64,000 nucleotides of DNA from Paramecium tetraurelia (GCF_000165425.1 NW_001798987.1:62001-126000), one strand, 5' to 3'; positions 24,001 through 37,588 are shown, counted from the first letter of the stretch. Notes: generated by a model from the sequence alone, not told the origin. Translations and numbers: made by a program.

Positions 24001-24095
24001 AAATTACTCTATATTTTAAATACATTCTATTAAATTTTTGCATAAATCTTAATTAAAGATATTCTATTGTCAATATATTAAAAGATCATCTAATT

Positions 24096-25661
24096 TCATT
24101 ACCTTACAATTATGCCTTATTTTACAATGATCTAAGGATTTTAATCGTACACAATATTAGTTTTTTTAATGTATTCTTATATCAAAAGTTTAAGTTGATT
24201 CTTAAATAATTTATCCTATATTTATTTATGGTTCTTTAATAAATAAAGAACTAATTGTTAAGGAATTTTCTTGTTACAATTGCAAGTAATCGTTGCATTG
24301 CCTGTTTGTATAGTATTAGAAATTACTTCAGTTAAACATTAACTATGATAATTGTGTTGGCAATTCAACGAAATTAATTCATAGTTCTATTGTTACATAC
24401 AATAATCACATCGTTAATATTTGGTTTATACTAAAGTTTCAACAATTTCATCTTCATTTCGGTTTAAAAATTGTACGTCTGTTTTATTTCTTCTAAGATT
24501 TGAATATTTTATTTAGTTTGCATTTGTGTCCTCTAAGCTTAATGTAGGTGCAATGCTGTTGCTAATTATAACTTTGAGATTAATATCTTGTAAAGTAATT
24601 TGCTATTTTTTATGGTTAAACAACATTTTAATTCTGGCACTTCTTGATTAAGGTTAATTTTAATCTTGGATTTGAGATTTTTGTTAAATATAATTGGGTC
24701 TTCTGATAGACTTAATTGTTTAATTTTAAAAATTCTATATAGGCATGATGTCTGGAGAACTAATAAAGTCTTCATCAGGGATACTTTCTAACTGATATAT
24801 GTGCTTATCAATTTACGGAATTTTATACAAGTTATCAGACTTCTGACTTTTACTCTGATGATCATATTCCTAATATTTATACTGGAGATCAGATTATAAA
24901 TCCTCATACTGGATATCAGATTTCAAATATTTACTCTGCAGATCATTTTGCTACTTGTTTTGTTGGTGATCATATTGATGATTTTTATATTGGTTATCAG
25001 ATGGTTAATTTTTATATAGATTATTAGATTGCTAATTTTTAAATTGGTTATCAGGTTTCTAATTTTTATACTGATCATTAGATTTTATATTTTTATTCAG
25101 GTTATCAGAATGCTAAATTTTTTTCTGGTTATCAATTTGGGGATGCTTTTAGTGATTATCATTTTGCTGAATTTTTTGTTGATTTTTTTACAGGATATGT
25201 TTTATTCTAGGACTTTAATATAAATCAACCTCTAAATTCTTATTCTCTATTAAAGGCTTTTGATAATCTTAATGAATTTATTTATTGACTATCCTTAAAG
25301 AGGCTGTGTTGTAATTTAAATTCTATTGATTTTGCTAAATGCGCTCTGAATTCAAATGGTTCTGTTTAGGAGCGATTCTGTCATACTTATGAAGGACCCT
25401 ATTGGATTTAGACCCTTTAATGCTTTTGTTATTCTGTGGTTATAATAGGATATATTTTTACATATTACTATTATACAACAGGATTACTGGGAACAGTATT
25501 TTATGAATTGGAATCAGGCAGTTGTTATTATTCATTTTCTTGTTTTTATTTTGTTTAGGGAACACAATTTTAGTTCCCTCTCTTCGGGTTAAATGCACGA
25601 TAGTTTGGATTGTAAATATTAACTTTAATGATAGATCAACATTTACAATTTAGTTGCTCAT
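24096..25661 (-). CDS. RING-finger-like protein with nine-residue tandem repeats
   Basis: An intronless frame of 521 residues. Residues 160-290 are a run of repeats of about nine residues, consensus QYKNQQSDN, with decay toward the ends. The C-terminal part has CDYCMQQ, then LNCQHNYHSQCL and later CNCNKKIP. This C-x2-C, C-x-H, H-x2-C, C-x-C order is that of a RING or RING-variant zinc finger, so it may be a ubiquitin ligase. Other plus-strand frames through the repeats are also open because the unit is 27 nt, but only this frame gives the zinc finger. Asn and Gln dominate the composition, and many Gln are TAA or TAG. Confidence 0.7.
24800..25180. repeat. 27-nt tandem repeat array within the RING-like gene
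   Basis: About a dozen imperfect copies of a 27-bp unit, on the plus strand close to GGTTATCAGATTGCTAATTT followed by TTATACT. Spacing stays a multiple of three, keeping the minus-strand frame intact. Copies diverge more toward both ends. Confidence 0.8.
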
Positions 25662-26182
25662 AGTTATATAACTATTCTAAGTTCATTTCATTAACATTGA
25701 CTTATTTTTAGAGTGGTCGAATGTATTTTCTAAACATAAATTGAAATAATTATTTTATATTTGATATTAATGAAATGGCAAAAACATCAATGCATCAAGA
25801 ATGGCATCTTAAATTAAAAACCTATCTAAATAATAATACTGTATGAAATCCATATTAAAAACAATATTGGGAGTTATAATTCAACAATAAATTAACAATA
25901 ATTTATTAATTACTGCCAAATACATACGTTTCTCCAATACATCTCAATATTTACCTCTCAAAACAACAATAAAAGGTTAAGTTCGAAAAGGTTCTAAGAG
26001 CAACTATTAATTGAAATACAGCATTTTTAAATTACAGTATAAAGTATGATTAGGATCACACTAATTTAAGAAATCTAATATCTAATTAGTAGATGAGATT
26101 AATACCGATTATAGACAATGGTGATAGCATCGAAACAACTTATTTAACTTAATATTTTCTTTTATAAATTTAAATTACAAAA
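25662..26182. other. Intergenic region between divergent genes
   Basis: About 520 bp, AT-rich, no coding signal. It must hold the promoters of the RING-like gene (minus) and the XMAP215 gene (plus). Confidence 0.6.
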
Positions 26183-29100
26183 ATGTCAGAAGACCAAGTT
26201 AACGAAACCAATAATGTATGTGAGTCTTAAAAACCTGTTGATATTTAAGGTGATCCACCATTAATTGATCAAAAAGTAACTCAATCTACTTATGGAAATG
26301 ATGATGTACCTATTGGCAAATCTTAAAACAAATAAATGTTTGACGAATTTCCACCTGAAGGTTTCGTCCCTAAAAAGCCAGCACCTAAAAAGGCAGCCAA
26401 AAAACCAGTGCAAGCTCCTCCTGTTGAAAATGATGAACCTAAAGTTGTAATTAACCCTGATGATATACCGATTAAATAAGCAGGAGCAAATGTAGTAGAC
26501 GAATAGCCTGTTGGTGGAGGCAACAAATTTGCAATTAGCGAATATCCTGAAGGAATGGAAGGAGGAGGAGAAGAAATGCAATAGACAGTCCTCCCATTAG
26601 CTTAGCGCTTGAAGTCAAAAGCATGGAAATTAAGACAAAGTGCTTTTGAGGAAATGGCAGAACTGTTTCAAAAAGACGAATCTGTTGATGAATACTACGA
26701 AGAATGGCCTAAATTAATCAATGACAATAATCCTGGAAGTTAAGAAAAAGCTTTGATAGCCCTTTAAATATTTATTGCTAAGTCTAACAAAAACTAATTT
26801 GCAGCTAGATTTGATGCTAAAGACTCTATTAGAATGTTAATTGATAAATGCATAGCACCAGGGAAGAAATAAATAGTCAAACTTAGTTATGAAATTTTAT
26901 TTGATATTTTTGAAAGAAGAGACAAGTAAGAAATGTTTGATGTAGTTATTGAAATGTTGAAAAACAAAGTGCAAAAAGTATAATGTGCTGCCATTCAAAG
27001 CTTAGTTGAACTATTGACTACATTTGGTCCTAAGAGATTAGATTATTTGAAACCCTTTTTTCCAGAAATTGAGAAGTTATCTCAATCTACGGTTTCTTCA
27101 ATTAAGACTGAATGCATGAACTTTTACAAGGAAGCACACAAATGGTTGGGCGAACCAATTTTAGCCCCCTTCATTAAAGGATTAAAAAAATTGCAGTTGG
27201 AGGAATTAGAGAAATTTCAAAAAGAATGGCAACCTGTTCCAATGGTGCCAACAAGAGGAGGAGATGCTGTAACTGTTGGACAAGGAGGTGGAGCTAATAA
27301 TGGGTTAGATGCATATGATTTGGTTGATGCAGTTGATATCTTCAATAAATATAATGAAAAATGGTGTGATAAGGTCTTGGCCTAGACTAAATGGAATGAA
27401 AAACAAGCCTTGTTAGAATAACTGTTAAAAGAGGCAGCTACTCCTAAACTAGCTCCTGGTAACTATGTCCCAATGATTGCTATGATTAAAAAGCTATTGG
27501 TGGATTCTAATTAGGTAATAAATGTATGTGCTATTAAATTATGCGGAGCCTTTGTTAAGGGTCTTAGAAAAAACTTTATTGCTTAAGCAAAACTTCTGTT
27601 CCCTCTTTTGATGGTTAAATTAAGAGAGAAAAAAAATATTTGCTAAGAAGCAAGAGCTGCTTTGGAATTATTTCATTACTGTTTATAAGTGGAAGATGTT
27701 GTTGAAGATTTCAAGGAAGGACTTGCTGACAAAAATCCTTAAATGAGAACTCAATGTCTGCTATTATTTGCTAAACTTGTTTAATTGAAAGGATTTCCAC
27801 AAGGAGCACCTAAGCCTAAATTTGTAGATTGTGTCAAACAAATATTACCATTAGCAAAGAAACTAATTGAGGATAGTGTTCCAGATGTAAGGGAGGCATC
27901 CGTATAGAGTCTAGGCACTCTGAAACCTTATCTGTCAGACTAATTAATTAATTCCTTTTATTCAGATATTGGATAATAAAAATTAAGCAAAATCAATGAA
28001 ATCTCAGGTCAAATTGAAGAGGAGAAGAAGAAGGAATAAATTAAAAAGTAACCTCCATAAACTAAAGAATAATAATCAGCTTCGTAAATTCAACAATCTA
28101 CTATACAAAACAATTCAATACAATAGGGAACTGCCAAGAAACCTCCACTTTATTCAAAAAGTAACATTGTCATTACTGAACAACCAGATTAAAGTGTGGA
28201 TCAATTAGAAAATTAATTAAGAGGTTATGGAGTTGATGATCAATTCTTTGAGAATATAAATGGTATGGCTAAATTAAAGGCTGAAGCAATTAAAATGCTT
28301 GAAAATGAAACAGATGTTATGCAAAATCATTTTGAAGACATATTGAACTTCTTAAGATTCAAATTGAAGGATTGGAAAGAAGCAAATCTTTCAATCAACA
28401 AGGAACTGTTCTCTATTTTAATCTATGCCAACAATTTGGACCCTAAGCCTTTTACTCAAAAATCATTTTAGCCTTTATGCAAACTACTGGTAGAAAAAAT
28501 GACTGATTCCAAATTTAGAGAAGATATCTATATCATTTTGAAGGGATGTTGTGAATGCGTCAATCCAAAATATATCATATTGTATTTGATGACTTAAGCT
28601 GTGCCAAAGGAAGACAAGGAAAGTGGTAAAGTTGTGATTGTGCCACCTTAAAAGACTGGCGAAGTAATTAACAATATTTCAAAGATCATTGAAATAGTTA
28701 CTATTCGAAATGTCCCCACTAAAGAAATTATAGATTTCGGCAAAGAATAATTGCAATCAACAAATGCTATTGTCAAGACTTCTTGTGTAGAACTGTTTAA
28801 GACTATTTATAAGTATATTGGTTAAGAGTTACTTTAATTTTTATCAGATGTTTAGCCACCAACTATGAAAACACTAAACTCTGAATTCGAAAAAATATCA
28901 GTGTTAGCCTCTTATGAACCTACAATCACTTTTACAGGAGAAGCAGCTAAAGAATGTGGAGTAATACAATCTCAACCCTTATCTTAATCAATTATGCAAT
29001 CTACATAATCATCCATTAATGATAACTTACCAAGAGCTGACATTTCAAACTAGTTATAATCAGTCTTAAAGAAAATGGCTGATGTCTAATGGAATAAGAG

Positions 29101-32100
29101 AAAGGAGGGAATTGAAGAATTAGATAAAATATTAACACTCAATAATAATAGAATCTAAATAAATGGATTACACGATTTAATCAATATGTTAAAACAAAGA
29201 TTGAGTGATAACAATAAATAATTAGTTAGACCTATTGTACAAATTGTGGGTAGAGTTGCCGAAGCTTGTGGAAAAGATTTTAAATCCTCAGGCAAGTAAT
29301 TAATTTAACCACTAATTTCTATTCTTAGTGATAAATAAGTATTAGTTAGGTAGGATGTTGTTGCTAGTTTAGATAAATTTTGTATAGCCATTGGAATTGA
29401 TTAAGTAGTTTTGTAAATGCCTCCTTATTTATAGATGGAGTCTATTGAGTTGAAATAAGAAGTTTTGTTATTCATTATGAAATACATTGAAGCTTTACTT
29501 AAAATAGATTACAAACCATTCATATTACCATTAATTAATTGTCTTTGTGATAGAGTAAAAGAAGTTAGATAGGCAGCCGAATAAGTTTGTGAAAGAATGG
29601 TTGAAGATGTGGGCACAGATCCATTTTTAAATTAAATGAAAGATCTAAAGCCTGCAGTTGTTTAGTAAGTGAGGCTATTCTTCGCTAAATTTGGGATGGG
29701 CGAGAATTAGAAGACACTTCAAAAAGAACAGGGAAAACACCAAAAGGAAAACAATAATAATTACAATAAAGTTAGTAATAAGACATCAGAAATATGAAGA
29801 GAAATTTAACTACAAAAGATTTACAAAATGATTTAAATACTTCTCAAGAACCAAAATAAAGAAATGAAAGAACTCCAAATAAATCATTACATCAAAAATC
29901 TCTCAAAACTTTACCATAAGATAATACTCCTTTAAGACAATAAAAAGAAAAGGCAGTCTTCTAAGACAACAACAGTTTAATTGCAAAAAGTTCAAGCATT
30001 AAGGAAATGAAATAACTAAGAATGCAATCAGACTCAGTATAATCATGGGCTAATGATTGCTTTCCAATTAGCACATTTAGTGATCTCTATGTTTGTTTAA
30101 GAGAGGATCTATACAATAATCTGATGTCATACAATTATAAGGACGTTATGAAAGGCTTATAATAATTGATGACTGTTTGGAATGATCCTGAATAAAAATC
30201 AGATATAATTGAATTAAGTGATTTACTTCTCAAGTTTGTGCTTGTTAAAATATATGGTTGTTCTGCCAATCAACTACTGATGAATGCCTTGATTAGCTTC
30301 TTAGATGCCTTCTTTTAAACAATCTCAAAAGCAAGGTATATCTTAACTGAAGTAGAATAAATCGTGACAATCTCCATTATAAGAGAATTGATCTACGCTG
30401 GAGTTGATGTCCATCTAGAATTAATACAAAATTTACAATATGTATTCTCAGTTGTGATAATGTTGGAAAAACTTCTGCAATTATTAAAAATTAATCCTTA
30501 AGTTATGCATCCATTTTTAATTGATTAAAGGGATAGAATTAATACTCAATTATGCAATTTAATCATCTAAGGTTAATTGGTCAGATACTTTCCTTAGGAT
30601 CTATTCCAAGAATATTCATAATATCTCACTAAAGAATTACAAAATGAACTCGTAGCTTTACATGGATATCATTCTATTAGAAGATACAATTAATAATAGT
30701 AGCCAGATTAACAATAATAATAACCATCATAATTATAATAATAATAACAAGTGGTTTAATCAACCTAGTAATAATAATAATAATAATAATATTAAACTGG
30801 GAAATAACCAATTATATAAGGTATTGTACAATTATAATCGGCAAAAGATCCAAGATCACAGTACTTCTTGTAAATTTTAGATTCTCTTCTTAGTTAATAA
30901 ACCTCTCAAAATATAGAATCTTTAATGTAAATTAGCGATTTGCTTACCCAAAACATTTAATAAAATTAATAATTATTTGTTGATAATGCTGAGGCAATTT
31001 GCAAATGTTTTCAGACTTTATTATAAAATACTTTTAACTAAAGAGAAACATACCCTGCTTAGTTTATATAGTTCTTCTTATAAGCATTGAATAAATTGTA
31101 TTAGCTAAAGGCTTATGTAAATTAATTACCATATGAACTATTATGTGGATTTACTGAAGAGATTATGCTTAGGTTGTTATTGGAAGACGAATTGAAGAAT
31201 CAGTAAGAAAATGGAGATGCTATTAAGCAACTTAATTCTACTATTCTTCGTATCTTAGAAAACACTAGTTAAGATATCATGTTTTCTATATTGTTTGATG
31301 TATTGACCAAGCATAGGCGTAGAAGCAATGCATAAAAAATGATAGATTTGCTAGTTAAATGCATAGCTAGATTAACTGTCAAAATCGAATAAAATAGTAA
31401 TATTAAGATTGAATTACTCCTTCTTAAATTTCATAATTATTTAAATGAGTTCTCGCTGAGTCCGAATTTCGCTCTTGATGAAAAAGGAGTTAAGACCATA
31501 AAAGTTGTACTTTAATAGTTGGTTAAGATTAAAGGAGAAAGAATTTGGGAAAATTATCATTTAGTTAGCAGAAGTACCTAATAGGATCAATATTTAAATA
31601 AATGGATTCAAGCATATTTAGGTAATCCTACTTTGTAGAATGCATAACAAGAAAATAATCTTCCCGATCAAGAACTATAATAAATAATTGACATGTTAAG
31701 AACACCTTCATTATTAGATGGAGGCATTCAAAAAATGGTAGAAAAAATTAAGAGAAGTCCAAGTATCATATTTTAAATAACGTAGATATCTAATGGCAAA
31801 AGTATGTCCAAGATTAATAAATCTAATTACTTATATAGTAGTAATTGACAAATGGATAAATATCCAATTAGGGAGGTTACATGAGTACTTAACCTTCATT
31901 ATAATATTCTTAGTTATAACAATTACCCCTATCATAATCATAATTATAGTAATCTTAACTCTCTGTTAAACCTTAGTTATAATAATAATAACAATAATAA
32001 TAATAATAACAACAATAATAATAGTAATAATAATAATAATAATAGTAATAATAATAATAATAATAAATTTTACAGCAATTACCTACTTACTCAAGAACAA

Positions 32101-32363
32101 CACGAGCAGCTGATCCTTAATAATAATTTAATGATTCTTTTGGTGTTTAATCATTCAATCAATACATGTCTGTTAATTAATATCAAATGAATTAAAATCA
32201 AATCGGATAATAATAATAATAATAATAAAATGTAAAAACTCCAGAGTACTTAATGTAAAAATTAACAGATATGAAAAATAAAGTTCAAACTCTAGTAGGT
32301 CCAAATAATGTATAATAAGCATAAAATCCTAGATAATTTCAAAATAATCGTATGCCTTAATGA
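26183..32363 (+). CDS. XMAP215/ch-TOG/Dis1 family microtubule polymerase
   Basis: Introns of 29 nt (29771-29799) and 23 nt (from about 31757) give 2042 residues, the size of ch-TOG or MOR1. It adds tubulin at microtubule plus ends and is needed for spindle and basal-body microtubules. After a 130-residue acidic start, the first TOG domain begins with LPLAQRLKSKAWKLRQSAFE, the signature XMAP215 opening, and continues with HEAT repeats (KLINDNNPGSQEKALIALQI). Further HEAT-rich TOG domains follow to about residue 1100, then a linker and another helical domain. Two long polyglutamine tracts lie in the last third, written almost wholly with TAA, TAG and CAA. The C-terminus ends NNRMPQ. Confidence 0.92.
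30700..30795 (+). repeat. Polyglutamine microsatellite in the XMAP215 gene
   Basis: TAA-rich run, interrupted by CAA, CCA and TAG, read in frame as Gln with some Pro and Ser. Under the standard code this would be a wall of stops inside a conserved protein. Confidence 0.85.
31966..32072 (+). repeat. Long polyglutamine microsatellite in the XMAP215 gene
   Basis: More than 25 codons of TAA with CAA and TAG, all Gln in the ciliate code. A shorter TAA run follows at about 32208-32230. Confidence 0.9.
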
Positions 32364-33189
32364 TTATTAATTATATTTCATAATTTATTATTCTAAAATT
32401 TGATTTGAATAATTTAATCTTATACTATATAATTTAAAAAAATTAATCTATTCATAGTCCCTGTACAGCTTATTATAGTATTTGATCTTCAGTTCTAACA
32501 GTTGGCTAAGTTTAATTATAGAACTCTTTACTAATTAACATAAGTAATTAAATTTATGAATTTTTTGTTAGTCATAGAATAATTACAAAATTAGTCATTA
32601 AAATTTAGATTTTTTTAAAATTATAAATAAAAATTTGATAAATCGGAATTTTATCTTTGATATTAACAGCTTTAAACAACCTAACTTTAAATATTAATAT
32701 TTCTACTGATATATGCATAGGTATTTAAGATATTATAATTTGTTTAACTATTTGAGATTTCTTATAAAATTAATAATTTTAATAAATCAAATTTAAGCCA
32801 AAAAAATAATATCCAAGAAAGAATCAACCATGATATAACTAAAAATAAGAACATGAGAAGGAATTAATCTTATTTCAATAGCAAAATTTGGATTCCTCTA
32901 AATAGGATAAATTAGGGATAATTCACTTTAAATTCAATAATTCTTTTGAAAAATATACAATTGTTGAAATAATAAATATATAAATATTTTAATATATCTT
33001 TAACTTTTTTGTAAATATTAACTAAGTCTACAAATATTTTTTATCTTATTTAATAGTTTAAGATTCTCCACATTCCAAAACTGTAAACTTGATTTCAGAT
33101 GTTTATTCCTAAAGTAAGGGATTTACACAAAAATAAAAATAGTTATAAATTATCATTATAAATATAAAAATAAAAATAACAGCTTAATT
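32364..33189. other. AT-rich intergenic region
   Basis: About 825 bp between two plus-strand genes. I see homopolymer-like A and T runs and no supportable coding frame or RNA gene. Confidence 0.55.
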
Positions 33190-34026
33190 ATGACTTAGAA
33201 TCTCTAGGACTATGCTTAATAATTAGTGAATATCTCAATATCAGATGATGAGGGGATAATTGATTACTCACCAATGAAATAATCTAATTTTTAAAATGTT
33301 ATTACGTAAGGTTAACCATCTGGAAAAAAATCATTAGCAGCTTCAGTCAAACCGAAGTCTACTGCTTCAAAATCAACAAAAAGTATGATAACCAAGTATG
33401 ATTTAAGAATCAAGCGGAATTAAGTCAACTAAGGATAGGGCTAAGGAAATGAAAGAGCAATTTGAGGAATAGGCGAAATAACTAAAATGGTATTAGGAGG
33501 AGTATTAACGATTGAAGGAGCAAAAAAAATATTTAAAAGAAGAGAAGACTTAATAAGTATTTGTTTGATAATTGAATAATAGCTTCTAATGATTAATACA
33601 TATAAAACAAAATTAGAGTAGAGTATAGGAAATGAGAAGAAACTTCATTAATAATTGAATGAATAGATGAATGTTACAAGATAAGCATTAAAATAGTCAA
33701 GTGATGCTCAAATAACTTTGGAGTAGAACAAATAAAATTACTTACAATAATAATAAATGGAAGACTTGGTCAGATAGAGGTAAAAGGAGGAATTAGAATA
33801 TTAATATCAAAAGAAGCTTGATCAATCAGTCAAATAAGCAATTGCTGATGCAGAAGGTAAATACGAATTGAGAATTCAATAAATGAACAGGGAACTAGAT
33901 GTTTTGAGATAAGAAAATATTGAACTTCACAAAAAACTAATGTAAAATGAAACAAACAAAAAACATATTTATGTTTAAAGCGAATTAGATTAGTTGAAAA
34001 CTAAGTACTTAACTACAAAGGGATGA
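33190..34026 (+). CDS. Coiled-coil protein, function unknown
   Basis: Introns of 19 and 26 nt give 263 residues. The first 70 residues are polar, with Ser and Lys stretches (SVKPKSTASKSTKS). From residue 75 on it is almost continuous coiled coil (KDRAKEMKEQFEEQAKQLKW; later LRIQQMNRELDVLRQENIEL). No motif identifies a family. A structural role at basal bodies or the cytoskeleton is possible but only inferred from the coil. The 19-nt intron is the shortest in the window. Confidence 0.7.
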
Positions 34027-34244
34027 TTCATATTTAAGTTATTATCATTAAGCATTAAATTGTTACTGAACTAAATAATCTAAATAATTTTTATTTGCTA
34101 AGTTGCTGATTTTGTTAAAATTATTTTATTAATTATCACAATATCTTAATATAAATGTGAAGATTGATAAGTTATTTAAGATAGCCACTAAGTAGTTAAT
34201 TGTGGGATTCAAATGCTAGATTAATAATTGTGTATTTTTATATT

Positions 34245-36553
34245 TCATTTTTTAAGACCACTTTAAGGTCTTCTAGCATTTTTTTTTAATGCTGATTATA
34301 ATCGAACTTTATTTGGATTGGATGGAGGATTCAATATGGCTTCCTTATTGATTATTGAAGGATCTTCAATGTAAACATTAGCTTGTTTTTCATTTTGTAT
34401 CATTTATTGTTCTTCCTTAATATTTATTAAAAGAAAGTTACTTCATCTTCATTCAAAGCCACATTTAAGACTTCTTAAATCTTTTATGAAGGTTCAAGAG
34501 AGAAATCTTCAGTCATTCTTTGTGGTAGATCTAGATCAGTCTGTAAAATGTTTTCTGGTCGACATCTAGGGTTAGCATCTCCAAAATTGATTGCCATCCT
34601 CGAAAAGTTACAAATTGGTCTCCTAAAGATAAATGCAGATGCTGGTTTTTTTAACGGATTTGCTTCAAACTCTTTAATAACCCAATCATCTTATTCTTCT
34701 GAAAATTCTAATTTTTCTTTTAATCTCTTTTCTAAATTAATAGTAATAATCAAATACCTTCATCTTCTGGGATGAAATGCTCAATTATAAGATTCATTAG
34801 ATTTAGCTATCTCAGAGATTCTCTATTATCCTCTATCAACTCTTCTTTCTATCTTTATCTAAATTAAGTCTATTCTTAAGCCTAACTTTTTAATTCTTTA
34901 ATTTTTTAGATAAGATTGTTTAATTTTTATGTTTTGGCTTCAATTTCTTCTTTGGTTGAATTATATTTCTATTCTTATTCCATTTGCATAGCTTCTTTCT
35001 TAGCCAATTCTTCAGCTTGTCTTCTGGCTTATTAGGATCTCTCTTCTAATTCCATTCTTGCTTTTAACAGATCCTTTTCTTTTTATCTTGATTCCTCTTT
35101 CATTTTATCTCCATGCAATAGTTACTCTTAAAGTTCCTAAAGTTTCTTTTGCATGTTTTCTTGTTCCTTTTTGAGATTATGCTCCAACTTCTATTTCTCC
35201 TTTAATTTCAATTATAATTGTTTTTTTTCTTCTTCTTACAATGTACTTTACCTTCTCTATTGCATAATTTATTATTCTAAATCAGCCTTTTCCTTTTAGG
35301 CCTTTTTTTACAATTCAGTTAGTTCTTCATCATCCTCAACTTCAATAACTTATTCTTTGATTTTTTAAATTTATCCATTTGGTCCAATAACTCCTCCAGC
35401 TTTTCTGGCTAGTTCATCCTTTAGTTTATTAATTTGTTCTTAAAATTCTCTAATCATAGCATCTTTAGGATCTTCATTAATTTTTGGGTTGTTTTGAATT
35501 TTCTTTGCTCTATTGGCATATCTGAGAGTGGACATTGTTTCATCAAAATTATAATCAGCTGGACCAATGTTTGCAACCATGACAGTCTTTGTATTACCTC
35601 CCAAAGAATCTTATAAAAGACGAGTCAATTTTGAATCTCTGTACGGAATATGTTGACTTTTTCCGTCAACCAAAGTTGTGATGACATTACCAAGTGTTGT
35701 TAAACTTAAGTTAATATTAATAGCCTCTTCAAATCTAACACCAACAGCTTGCGTCTTTGATTGTCTTTCACTACCAGCTAAATCAACAAGGTTCAATTTT
35801 CCTGATTTAATGTGTTATTGTTAATCTGCTCCAATTTCACTTGATTCAATTGTAAGTGTGAATATAGAGTGAGATCTAGAGGATTCTTAATTCATTTTAG
35901 TTTCACCAACCTTTCTATTGGCTCTACCAGCCTTTAACCATTCATTTAATTCAGCCACAGATTTTACGACTATTTTCGAGAGGTCCTTAACAAAGATACC
36001 TTACTCAGGCTTTTCTCTTAATTCTAGTTTTGTGAGATGATTCGGACTCAACAAATCCCTGACTTCCTCATTATAGAGTTCTAAATAGGAACATCTAACT
36101 AAGAATTGTATATTAGGAGTGCCTTCAATAACTTTGATTATGTGATCGAAAGTTCTGGGAGTGATACCTCTTTCATGAGGAGGATCATTCTTTCCTTCCA
36201 TGGTATGTGTTTTGCCTGTACCAGTTTAACCGTAAGCGAAGACTGTCCCATTATAACTATGATATATTTTTGAGTTACCCATCCATGACACTTTCAACAA
36301 TAGGCAAAGCTGTATTATTGTAAACTTATTCTTGTTATGAATTCAAATCGAAAACTTCATCAAAAACAAAAGTTCTTTATGCCTCATTGTTGTCTCCTTT
36401 TATATTTTAAATATTAATTTCTTTTCTTGATGTATCAACATCTACAATTCTCTTTCTGCCTTCTTCTATCTTAAAATAACCGATTTATCATACTTCTTTA
36501 CTTGACAATGGTCTTGCTCTAACAACCACCTTTACACATTCTTTTCTTTTCAT
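34245..36553 (-). CDS. Kinesin-2 motor (KIF3/FLA10-type)
   Basis: Introns of 24, 22, 26 and 26 nt give 736 residues. Kinesin-2 drives anterograde transport inside cilia. The motor domain has [14 protein letters not shown], the P-loop [14 protein letters not shown], switch [12 protein letters not shown], switch [14 protein letters not shown] and [19 protein letters not shown]. The stretch [19 protein letters not shown] is typical of kinesin-2. A long coil follows, then the kinesin-2 tail, [11 protein letters not shown] and [17 protein letters not shown]. The first intron is 24 nt and contains an in-frame TGA, so a missed splice would truncate the protein at residue 22. Confidence 0.95.
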
Positions 36554-37171
36554 ATTATTTATAAAAAATAATGTTTTTAAGTAGATAAATAAGTATGATA
36601 ATAAGTCTTTTGTCAAATTTATTATTAATTCATATATAGAAGTCTAATGAGTAATATTAACCCTCCCCTACTTTATTTTTTAGCTTAGAAAAATACTTAA
36701 AACAAGGTGAAAATTTATAAAAGAAATTAATTTGATAAATTTTTTATCATCTTAAAATAAATTGATTATACGATTTCCAAAATGATAATGCATTTAATCA
36801 ATTTTAAATAAGTGTATTATGATTGTATGTTCAAAGTTTCTTCAATCAAAATAGAAAGTGTTTAGGATTTAATTTGATATTGCCTTTTTGCGATTCAATG
36901 ATCATTAATCTGAAGCAATGTCGCAATTTTAACGAATTGTTCAAGAATGACATGTGTAATTCATTGAAAACCAGTTCTATTGAGGAATCCACAATTTGTA
37001 TTGTATAATGAGATTGGGAGGCCAATGTTCGAAGAACAACTGCTTAAAATTCATGTGTTGCGTTTTCATTGGCTGATTTTAAAAGAATTTGGATTTTTTT
37101 TCATTGAAATTTTAATTAAAACAAAAGTATTGAATCTCAATTTAAATAAGAAAATACATTAGCTTAAACAA
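36554..37171. other. Intergenic region between divergent kinesin-2 and HMG-box genes
   Basis: About 620 bp, AT-rich. Short open frames on the plus strand near 36823-37160 lack coding character. Nothing further seen. Confidence 0.5.
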
Positions 37172-37588
37172 ATGACAGATAAAAAGGTATATATATTAAT
37201 TAATAATTTGTTTAGGAAGCTCCACCTAAAAGACCCCAATGTGCCTTCTTTATTTACAAATAGGAGGTGTACTAATAAGTCAAGGATGCTCATCCCGGCA
37301 AGAAAATGACCGATATCACCAAGATCATCTCTGAATAGTACAAACAACTTCCAAAGGATAAAATTGATTAATACGAATAAAAATACAAAGACAGCAAGGC
37401 TATATTTGAAAAAGAAAAGAAGTTCTCATTTATATATATATTTTTATAGAGTCTATGAGGATAAATTCGGAAAAATTAAGAATGAGAGAAAGAAGAAGAA
37501 GGAAGATGGCAAGGGACCCAAAAAGGCCCAAAAGAAATAAAAGAAATAAGAGTCAGATGAAGATGAAAGTGGATCAGACGATGATTGA
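37172..37588 (+). CDS. Small HMG-box DNA-binding protein
   Basis: Introns of 29 and 28 nt give 119 residues with a single HMG box: PKRPQCAFFIYKQEVYQQVK, then KKMTDITKIISEQYKQLPKD and YEQKYKDSKAIFEKEKK. The C-terminus is Lys-rich, then acidic (QESDEDESGSDD), the HMGB layout. HMGB proteins bend DNA and loosen chromatin without sequence specificity. The first exon codes for only five residues before the intron. Gln codons TAG and TAA fall within the box. Confidence 0.9.

Noticed and set aside
24566-25223. Plus-strand membrane protein over the 27-bp repeats
   Set aside because: The minus-strand frame gives a zinc finger and natural composition over 521 codons, while the plus frames are open only because the repeat unit is a multiple of three.
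36430-36553. In-frame TGA in kinesin-2 as a selenocysteine codon
   Set aside because: A 24-nt GT..AG intron removes it and the flanking protein matches kinesin-2 without it.
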